A stretch of 7,190 nt of DNA from Clostridia bacterium (GTDB lineage: Bacteria > Bacillota > Clostridia > TANB77 > UBA1234), in contig CAADXZ010000043.1 of the NCBI GenBank assembly GCA_900753135.1, positions 1 to 7,190 of the forward strand, read 5' to 3'. Under the pieces are notes generated by a model that saw only the letters and a program-made list of their open reading frames with translations, did no database searches and was not told the DNA's origin. Position 1 is the stretch's first letter. Every line of letters begins with the position of its first letter. The translations under genes and the position numbers were made by a program. Shown one piece after another: positions 1 through 4,242 of this stretch.

Positions 1-218
1 GCATAAGCTTCTATATATTCATCAGAATTAATTTTTCCTTTTGTTTCTTCTAATTCTTCTGTTTTTATAGTCGCTTCATCAATAAGCATACTGTAACGCT
101 TTATCTCATCATCTAAATTATTCAATTGTTTTTCTTGTTCTACAAGAACAAACGCAGCATACACAATCAAACTTGTTATAGCCAACGTTGAAAGCAATTT
201 AGTGAAAAAAGTTTTCAT
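1..218 (-). CDS. divIC: DivIC/FtsB-like septum formation initiator (partial, 3' end cut off)
   Basis: This is the first 72 codons of a small bitopic membrane protein; the rest lies beyond the window. It shows a short basic N-terminus (MKTFFTK), one transmembrane helix at about residues 8-26, then a charged heptad-like stretch at about 28-62 (EQEKQLNNLDDEIK and onward) that should form a coiled coil. The last visible residues, SDEYIEAY, match the start of the conserved C-terminal motif of the septum-formation-initiator family. Family members work in the FtsL-DivIB-DivIC divisome complex at the division septum. Position directly after yabP-yabQ matches the known yabP-yabQ-divIC order of spore formers and supports the call. 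Start choice: an in-frame ATG at 227 directly abuts the AAAAAGG ribosome binding site, so it is too close. The ATG at 218 lies nine bases from that site and is preferred. Residual doubt is between divIC and another FtsB/FtsL-type paralog. Confidence 0.8.
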   Translation of the reverse strand, partial: MKTFFTKLLSTLAITSLIVYAAFVLVEQEKQLNNLDDEIKRYSMLIDEATIKTEELEETKGKINSDEYIEAY

Positions 219-251
219 TCTTCTCATCCTTTTTCTTTGGTTAAAATATTA

Positions 252-281
252 CATATACAGTATATATTCGACTCTTGTAAA
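252..281 (-). promoter_or_regulatory. Possible vegetative promoter with a small dyad upstream of divIC
   Basis: The 73-base gap between yabQ and divIC contains, on the minus strand, TTTACA (281-276) and TATATG (257-252) with 18 bases between them, a weak match to a sigma-A promoter. A 13-base dyad ATATAC-A-GTATAT (253-265) overlaps the -10 position. No hairpin terminator for yabQ is seen here, so read-through from yabQ is also possible. A separate promoter would make sense because a division protein is needed outside sporulation, but that is inference. Confidence 0.25.
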
Positions 282-291
282 AAAAATCCTG

Positions 292-678
292 CTAATTATT
301 TACATTTTTCTTTTTTAAATTCATTTTATCTTTTATTTTTACAATTTGTTCTACTAATTTATTGACAATACTCTCTATAAAATCAAGTATTCCACCAATA
401 ATTTTAATAAATAACTTACTGAAAAGTATCAAATAAAATATTGCACCTATTGCATAACCAATAAACATATACCCTCTAAGCTCGCCGTCATTTGTAACGA
501 ATGCACTAATAATTATTATAATTGCAACTATTATCCAATATATTGCATCTTGTATGTAAACAACCCAATTTTTTGTACAACCTTTTCGTCTACTTATTCT
601 AAAAAAATCAAATATTAATGCAAGTAGTGCACCAACAATTATACTCCAAAAGAAAACATAGACTTGATTTGCAATCAT
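292..678 (-). CDS. yabQ: Spore cortex biosynthesis protein YabQ
   Basis: This 128-residue integral membrane protein has about three transmembrane helices at residues 6-26, 46-60 and 70-88, and a lysine-rich C-terminal tail. Family signatures visible are the first helix leading into FDFFRISRR (about 23-31), then QDAIYWII (about 43-50), and NDGELRGYMFIGYAIGAIFY (about 63-82). In Bacillus subtilis YabQ is made in the mother cell under sigma-E, locates to the forespore outer membrane region, and is needed for cortex formation; the molecular activity is not established. The ATG at 678 follows an AGAGGTG ribosome binding site at normal spacing. It begins 21 bases after yabP ends and is followed by divIC, the conserved order. 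It is probably cotranscribed with yabP. Nothing looks truncated. Confidence 0.9.
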   Translation of the reverse strand: MIANQVYVFFWSIIVGALLALIFDFFRISRRKGCTKNWVVYIQDAIYWIIVAIIIIISAFVTNDGELRGYMFIGYAIGAIFYLILFSKLFIKIIGGILDFIESIVNKLVEQIVKIKDKMNLKKKNVNN

Positions 679-699
679 TTTAACACCTCTTCACAATAG

Positions 700-972
700 T
701 TATTTGAATATCCTAGAAAAAACACTTTCGTTTTTTCCTCCAACTTTTTTGTCGCTATAATTCAAAGAATTAATTTCGCCTTCGACGCTAAGTTCTGTAT
801 TATCCAAACTAAACCCATTCAAATGCAAATCTGAACCTTTTATTATAAGTATCCCAAGATCTGTTACAACCGTTATTACCTCTTCATCAAAATTTAACAC
901 ATCAATAACACCAGTAACATTAAGCCTATTTCTGTTTTCTAAAATTACATTTTGTATTTTATTGTTTTCCAT
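700..972 (-). CDS. yabP: Sporulation protein YabP
   Basis: This 90-residue soluble protein carries the YabP family pattern: ENRNRLNVTGVIDVLNFDEE (12-31), a beta-rich TVVTDLGILIIKG stretch (about 34-46), the DLHL turn (48-51) and SVEGEINSLNY (about 62-72). In B. subtilis YabP is made in the mother cell under sigma-E and is involved in spore coat assembly; its biochemical role is not known. Start choice: GTG at 981 and ATG at 978 overlap or abut the ribosome binding site AGAGGAG (987-981). The ATG at 972 is eight bases downstream of that site and is the best start. yabQ follows after 21 bases. A sigma-E-like promoter and a hairpin that could mask the ribosome binding site lie just upstream. No hup gene stands beside it here; a membrane protein and sigF do instead. 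Confidence 0.9.
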   Translation of the reverse strand: MENNKIQNVILENRNRLNVTGVIDVLNFDEEVITVVTDLGILIIKGSDLHLNGFSLDNTELSVEGEINSLNYSDKKVGGKNESVFSRIFK

Positions 973-979
973 TCTCATC

Positions 980-1008
980 ACTCCTCTTTAATAATTTATA
1001 TGAGGAGT
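980..1008 (-). promoter_or_regulatory. Inverted repeat able to mask the yabP ribosome binding site
   Basis: On the minus strand ACTCCTC (1008-1002) is perfectly complementary to GAGGAGT (986-980), with a 15-base spacer. GAGGAG is the core of the yabP ribosome binding site. An mRNA that enters from the upstream gene could form this 7-bp stem and hide the site. A transcript starting from the promoter inside the repeat would lack the left arm and stay open. The repeat is seen in the sequence; the regulatory role is inference. Confidence 0.4.
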
Positions 1009-1023
1009 TTGTCTTTTTTATGC
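994..1023 (-). promoter_or_regulatory. Candidate sigma-E promoter for yabP-yabQ
   Basis: On the minus strand GCATAAA (1023-1017) is separated by 14 bases from CATATAAAT (1002-994). This resembles the mother-cell sigma-E pattern (ATATT-like -35, about 14 bases, CATACAAT-like -10), with mismatches in both boxes. yabP and yabQ belong to the sigma-E regulon in B. subtilis, so the position fits. The start point would fall around 986-989, giving a very short leader beginning at the ribosome binding site, which lowers confidence. Confidence 0.35.
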
Positions 1024-1033
1024 TTTATTGAAG

Positions 1034-1804
1034 TTATTTTTTTCTTTTTATCATGAATTTTTCTATCCAACCATTTTTTAGTTTTAATGAAAAATATCCA
1101 GCTACACTTATAAATAGTGCACCCAATGTATCTACTATTAAGTCCTCCATAGTGTCTTCCAAAGCAGCTCTGCCAACTAGCATTAAATCACCAGGTTCCA
1201 TCATAAATTTCTGCATATTAAGACCAAGTAAGCCATCAAATGTAAATTCGTAAATCTCCCATATAACACCAAGCGTCACAGCAAACATAAATGCAAACAT
1301 TGCAACAAAGAATGGTGACAACTGTAAATGCAAATCTTCTGTTTTATTAAACATAGATACAAAAGAAAAACCTAACGCTCCTATCATCACGCCACTAAAT
1401 GTATGTAATATCGTATCCCATTGTGGAATAATGTAATAAAAACTTTTAACTTCTCCAAGAAAAATTGCACAATATAAAAATATTAAATAAAATATGTACA
1501 TATTACTAGGTATTTGTATATTCTTTTTCTTAACCACCATATTTGGAATAATCATTGCAACAATTCCAAGTAGACATTGAATAAGCATTAATACATAATC
1601 ACTTTTTGTTCTTTGATTACCGTCAACAATATTTCCGCTATCAATGCTAACAATTTTAAATGTCAAGAAAATAACTGGTATTAAAAAGCTTATAAGCACC
1701 CATAAACCAATCGCATTTTTTAGCCTTTCGCTTTTTTCCTGCTTCGTCAATTCTTTCCATTTCTTCTTCACAATCTTTTCTTTTTCAACATTTTTTGTAG
1801 TCAT
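1034..1804 (-). CDS. Six-helix membrane protein resembling the YjdF/DUF2238 family
   Basis: This 256-residue protein has a lysine- and glutamate-rich cytoplasmic N-terminus (1-28) and about six hydrophobic segments (about 31-54, 70-90, 101-118, 131-151, 162-186, 218-240). Polar residues are embedded around the membrane in a pattern I associate with the YjdF/DUF2238 group: WDTILHTFSG (129-138), IWEIYEF (181-187) and DTMEDLIVDTLGAL (217-230). The conserved W, D, H, E and paired D residues suggest a buried polar or metal site, but the family function is unknown and I assign none. Start: ATG at 1804 lies eight bases after AAGGGAG (1819-1813); the in-frame GTG at 1822 precedes that site and is rejected. 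It follows sigF after 42 bases with no terminator, so it may be a fourth gene of the spoIIA transcript, yet it also has a candidate vegetative promoter. No terminator follows it before yabP. Confidence 0.7.
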   Translation of the reverse strand: MTTKNVEKEKIVKKKWKELTKQEKSERLKNAIGLWVLISFLIPVIFLTFKIVSIDSGNIVDGNQRTKSDYVLMLIQCLLGIVAMIIPNMVVKKKNIQIPSNMYIFYLIFLYCAIFLGEVKSFYYIIPQWDTILHTFSGVMIGALGFSFVSMFNKTEDLHLQLSPFFVAMFAFMFAVTLGVIWEIYEFTFDGLLGLNMQKFMMEPGDLMLVGRAALEDTMEDLIVDTLGALFISVAGYFSLKLKNGWIEKFMIKRKK

Positions 1805-1827
1805 CTGTCCAACTCCCTTCACAAGTT

Positions 1828-1857
1828 AGCATATCATCTTTTTAGTTTAATTGTCAA
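1828..1857 (-). promoter_or_regulatory. Candidate sigma-A promoter inside the 3' end of sigF
   Basis: On the minus strand a perfect TTGACA (1857-1852) is followed after 18 bases by TATGCT (1833-1828), preceded by TGA, which is an extended -10 element. The -35 box lies in the last codons and stop region of sigF. The predicted start near 1820 falls at the ribosome binding site of the downstream membrane-protein gene, leaving a leader of roughly 16 bases. This would let that gene be expressed in growing cells independently of spoIIA. Confidence 0.45.
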
Positions 1858-2545
1858 TTACACCTCGCATTTTAAGCAAAGCTCTTTTTTCTATTCTTGA
1901 TATTTGAACCTGCGATGTTTTATATAATTTTGCAATACTTTCTTGTGTCATATCTTTATAGTATCTACAGATAATTACATTTTTCTCATTTTCATTTAGT
2001 CCATCAAGTAATGAATTTACTGTCATTTTATTCAATAAAACATCATAATCATTTGTATTATCCTTAATTCTTTCACCAACCGTTATACTGTCTATATCAT
2101 CTCCTATCTTTTTATCTAATGAATCAATTAAAGAAGTAGCATCAAGCGACATTAACACTTCATCTTTATCTAAATTCAACATTTTAGCAATTTCATCAAT
2201 TGTTAAATTTTCAAACTGTGTTTGACTTTTTATTTCTTTTACTTTTGCAGCAATTTCTTTTAATGAGCGACTAATTTTTATCATTCCATCGTCACGCAAA
2301 AATCTTCTAATCTCACCAATTATCATTGAAACAGCATAAGTCGAAAGCTGTGTGTCAAAACTTGTATCAAATTTTTTTACTGCTTTCACAAAACCAATAC
2401 AACCAATTTGAAATAAATCTTCTAGTTCATATCCTCTATTACTAAATCTTTTTACTACACTCCAAACTAATCCTACGTTTTCATTTATTATTTCGTCCAT
2501 TGCTTTACTGTCGCCCTCTTTAGCACGCAAGATTAAATTTGTCAT
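1847..2545 (-). CDS. sigF: RNA polymerase sporulation sigma factor SigF (sigma-F)
   Basis: This is a 232-residue sigma-70-type factor of the SigB/F/G class. Region 2 is at about residues 22-87, with ELEDLFQIGCIGFVKAVKKF (40-59), IIGEIRRFLRDDG (75-87) and ISRSLKE (91-97). Region 3 is at about 100-165. Region 4, with a helix-turn-helix and SQVQISRIEKRALLKM (211-226), covers about 175-227. Sigma-F is the first forespore-specific factor and is held inactive by SpoIIAB until SpoIIE dephosphorylates SpoIIAA. Assignment to SigF rather than the close relative SigG rests on its place after spoIIAA-spoIIAB. The ATG at 2545 overlaps the spoIIAB stop by four bases (ATGA), with AAGGAGG four bases upstream. 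Oddity: residues 66-74 read QLSTYAVSM where Bacillus sigma-F has RFSTYAVPM, in an otherwise well conserved part of region 2. Confidence 0.93.
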   Translation of the reverse strand: MTNLILRAKEGDSKAMDEIINENVGLVWSVVKRFSNRGYELEDLFQIGCIGFVKAVKKFDTSFDTQLSTYAVSMIIGEIRRFLRDDGMIKISRSLKEIAAKVKEIKSQTQFENLTIDEIAKMLNLDKDEVLMSLDATSLIDSLDKKIGDDIDSITVGERIKDNTNDYDVLLNKMTVNSLLDGLNENEKNVIICRYYKDMTQESIAKLYKTSQVQISRIEKRALLKMRGVIDN

Positions 2546-2970
2546 AGTGCCTCCTTACCAATATGCTTTTTCATTTTTACTTTTGTACCAACATTTACTA
2601 TAGACTCAACACTAAATTCGTCCATAAAATTTTCCATTATGGTAAATCCCATACCAGACCTGTCCAATTCTGGTTTACTTGTATAAAGTGGTTGTTTAGC
2701 AACTTCTAAATTTTCTATTCCCTTTCCATAATCAATAATCTCTATGTCTATAGTCTTTTCATATATCTTACAATTTATATGTACAACACCATCCTTGCCG
2801 TCATAGCCATGAATAATACAATTAGTAACAGCCTCAGATACGGCAGTTTTTATATCAGAAATCTCTTCAAGAGTTGGATCAAGTTGCGAGGCAAATGCAG
2901 CAACCGTTATCCTTGCAAAAGCTTCATTCGAAGACTTACTTTTAAATTCTAATTTCATTTCATTGTCCAT
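2542..2970 (-). CDS. spoIIAB: Anti-sigma-F factor and serine kinase SpoIIAB
   Basis: This 142-residue GHKL-fold ATPase/kinase binds sigma-F in the pre-divisional cell and mother cell, and phosphorylates SpoIIAA. The N-terminus NEMKLEFKSKSSNEAFAR (3-20) is typical. The ATP-binding motifs are intact: the N-box AVSEAVTNCIIHGY (43-56, with E46 and N50), the G1 box DYGKGI (80-85) and the G2 region DRSGMGFTIMENFMDEF (103-119). A final GTK strand lies at 128-130. Its ATG overlaps the spoIIAA stop by one base (TAATG), with AAGGAGG inside the end of spoIIAA. It overlaps sigF by four bases. Such tight overlaps imply translational coupling that keeps the partners in fixed ratio. Length and motifs are normal for the family. 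Confidence 0.95.
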   Translation of the reverse strand: MDNEMKLEFKSKSSNEAFARITVAAFASQLDPTLEEISDIKTAVSEAVTNCIIHGYDGKDGVVHINCKIYEKTIDIEIIDYGKGIENLEVAKQPLYTSKPELDRSGMGFTIMENFMDEFSVESIVNVGTKVKMKKHIGKEAL

Positions 2971-3290
2971 TATTTTTCCTCCTTATCAACTAATGGAATT
3001 ATTTTAAAAATGCCAACCATATTGAAAATTCTTTTAATTTCATCACTTATATTTATCATTTCTGCTTTTCCGCCAAAACGAATTAATCTTTTATATCTTC
3101 CTATTACCATTCCAATACCAGCACTATCCATGAAATTTACATTTTTAAAATCAAATATAAGTTTATTGGGCAAATATTTATTAATTGCATCATCAGATTT
3201 TACAGCGATTTCACTACATGAATGATGGTCAATCTCACCCTCGAAATTAATAGTTAGTGTCCTAATCTTTTCATCATATTTAGTAACCAT
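2970..3290 (-). CDS. spoIIAA: Anti-sigma-F factor antagonist SpoIIAA (STAS domain)
   Basis: This 106-residue protein is a single STAS domain. It shows the family GEIDHHSC motif (18-25), the beta strand KLIFDFKNVNFMDSAGIG (43-60) and IGRYKRLI (63-70). Ser56 in FMDSAGIG aligns with Ser58 of B. subtilis SpoIIAA, the residue phosphorylated by SpoIIAB and dephosphorylated by SpoIIE, so the switch residue is present. Unphosphorylated SpoIIAA displaces sigma-F from SpoIIAB in the forespore. The ATG at 3290 lies about nine bases after an AAAGGAGG ribosome binding site. It is the first gene of the operon, behind a terminator that isolates it from the upstream genes. The C-terminal acidic tail (DKEEK) contains the spoIIAB ribosome binding site at DNA level. 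Confidence 0.95.
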   Translation of the reverse strand: MVTKYDEKIRTLTINFEGEIDHHSCSEIAVKSDDAINKYLPNKLIFDFKNVNFMDSAGIGMVIGRYKRLIRFGGKAEMINISDEIKRIFNMVGIFKIIPLVDKEEK

Positions 3291-3323
3291 ACATTATCTC
3301 CTCCTTTGTAAACTTTTATACAC

Positions 3324-3357
3324 ATCTTACAATCTTTTTACTAAAAAGTTTGTCAAA
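3324..3357 (-). promoter_or_regulatory. Candidate spoIIA promoter region with Spo0A-box-like site
   Basis: Between the terminator and spoIIAA the minus strand has a perfect TTGACA (3356-3351) and, after 21 bases, TAAGAT (3329-3324). On the plus strand TTTGTCAAA (3349-3357) is one base off the Spo0A box TGTCGAA core and overlaps the TTGACA. A long-spaced TTGACA promoter overlapping a Spo0A site resembles the Spo0A-activated spoIIG promoter of B. subtilis, but no GAAT-type sigma-H -10 is visible, although sigma-H drives spoIIA in B. subtilis. The site also overlaps the terminator's T-tract, so confidence is modest. Confidence 0.3.
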
Positions 3358-3395
3358 AAAAGAACGGCATATGATATTTCGCATATACCGTTCTT
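3355..3395 (-). terminator. Intrinsic terminator after the valS / cysteine-rich gene unit
   Basis: On the minus strand AAGAACGGTATATG (3395-3382) pairs with CATATGCCGTTCTT (3373-3360). The stem is 14 bp with a single G-U pair and an 8-base loop, and runs into seven T residues (3361-3355). On the plus strand the stem has one A-C mismatch and is followed by TTAATAT, so termination is expected only leftward. It separates the valS group from the spoIIA operon. Confidence 0.85.
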
Positions 3396-3422
3396 AATAT
3401 CTACAATTATTAAATTTACGAA

Positions 3423-3446
3423 GTGGAAAGATTCAAAATCCTCCAC
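3423..3446 (-). other. Small imperfect hairpin in the 3' untranslated region
   Basis: On the minus strand GTGGA (3446-3442) pairs with TCCAC (3427-3423), and an inner GATT/AATC stem closes a three-base loop. There is a small asymmetric interruption between the two stems. It lies 37 bases after the stop of the cysteine-rich gene and upstream of the true terminator. No T-tract follows, so it is more likely a mRNA 3'-end stabilising structure than a terminator, or chance. Confidence 0.35.
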
Positions 3447-3482
3447 AATAACAAAAACTTCTTATTTTGCAATATTTTCTCT

Positions 3483-4217
3483 TTATTTAGCCAACTTATT
3501 CCAGCCTTCTAAAATCTCATCCTTAGTCTTGAAATAAGTAGTATCTGTGAATTTCTTTTGTTTTTTATTTAAAAAGACTCCTAAAAGAAAATAATCATCC
3601 GATTTAAATTTATATCCTAAACTCTTTAAATATCTACATGTAAAAATCTTGCATCCCAAGCATTTAGTATCGCAACCAGTAGGTGTTAAATGTGGACATT
3701 CTCCAGTATATACTGGTATTCCATCATATTTTCTATAATAAAATGCATAACAACATCCCATTGTAGTATGTTTAGTCTTGCATGCTCTTTGACATGAACA
3801 AGCATCATTTTTAAAAGCACATAAATTCTTTTCTCTAAAAAGATTATCAAAGTAATCACAAGCTAAATCATATATGTAACTATTTTTTTCATTAATATCT
3901 TTGATAAACACAACCTTCAAAAAAGTCTTCAATTCCTCGCTTACAGCTTCTTGTTTTATATAAGCAAATGTCTTACCATCCTGCGAGTTTTCAGTTACTT
4001 TTTCTTCGTAATAGTTGAATAAATTTAGAACATTTTTCATAAATAAATTCAAGTCTGTTATTTGAGTTTCATCAATTTTAAGTTTGAAATCTTGTGTTTC
4101 CTTTATTTTCTTCTTAGCTTTTCTTATATTATTTTGACAAAGTTCTGTCGAAGTTATCCCGTCAATATCATCAAAGTTTTCAACATTATATTTTATAAAC
4201 TCTTTTTCGTTTGACAT
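3483..4217 (-). CDS. Cysteine-rich protein of unknown function
   Basis: I do not recognise this 244-residue protein as a named family. It is soluble by appearance, with no signal peptide or membrane helix. Residues 1-130 are charged and mostly helical in character. Residues 133-194 hold eleven cysteines (133, 140, 142, 146, 155, 156, 174, 182, 186, 189, 194), with two more at 27 and 120. The spacing includes CxCxxxC, an adjacent CC pair and CxxxCxxCxxxxC. Such clustering suggests iron-sulfur or zinc binding, probably more than one site; this is inference. The C-terminus (195-244) is lysine- and aromatic-rich and free of cysteine. The ATG at 4217 follows AAAGGAG at good spacing and is 25 bases after valS, so the two are probably cotranscribed and end at the terminator at 3355-3395. 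Being downstream of valS does not by itself indicate function. Confidence 0.8.
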   Translation of the reverse strand: MSNEKEFIKYNVENFDDIDGITSTELCQNNIRKAKKKIKETQDFKLKIDETQITDLNLFMKNVLNLFNYYEEKVTENSQDGKTFAYIKQEAVSEELKTFLKVVFIKDINEKNSYIYDLACDYFDNLFREKNLCAFKNDACSCQRACKTKHTTMGCCYAFYYRKYDGIPVYTGECPHLTPTGCDTKCLGCKIFTCRYLKSLGYKFKSDDYFLLGVFLNKKQKKFTDTTYFKTKDEILEGWNKLAK

Positions 4218-4242
4218 TTCTTCTCCTTTGTAAATAAAAGAT

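Noticed and set aside
1053..1253. Plus-strand open frame of about 66 codons
   Set aside because: Antisense shadow of the six-helix membrane-protein gene, which has proper ribosome binding site and family motifs.
1644..1829. Plus-strand open frame of about 61 codons
   Set aside because: Antisense to the start of the same membrane-protein gene and its promoter; low-complexity Phe/Ser composition.
3010..3225. Plus-strand open frame of about 71 codons
   Set aside because: Antisense shadow of spoIIAA, whose STAS motifs are unmistakable.
3293..3321. Near-perfect sigma-F promoter (GTATA, 15 bases, GGAGATAATG) just upstream of spoIIAA
   Set aside because: The -10 box coincides with the ribosome binding site and the start point would fall inside the spoIIAA coding sequence, so it cannot give a normal message. 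The resemblance comes from the purine-rich binding site.
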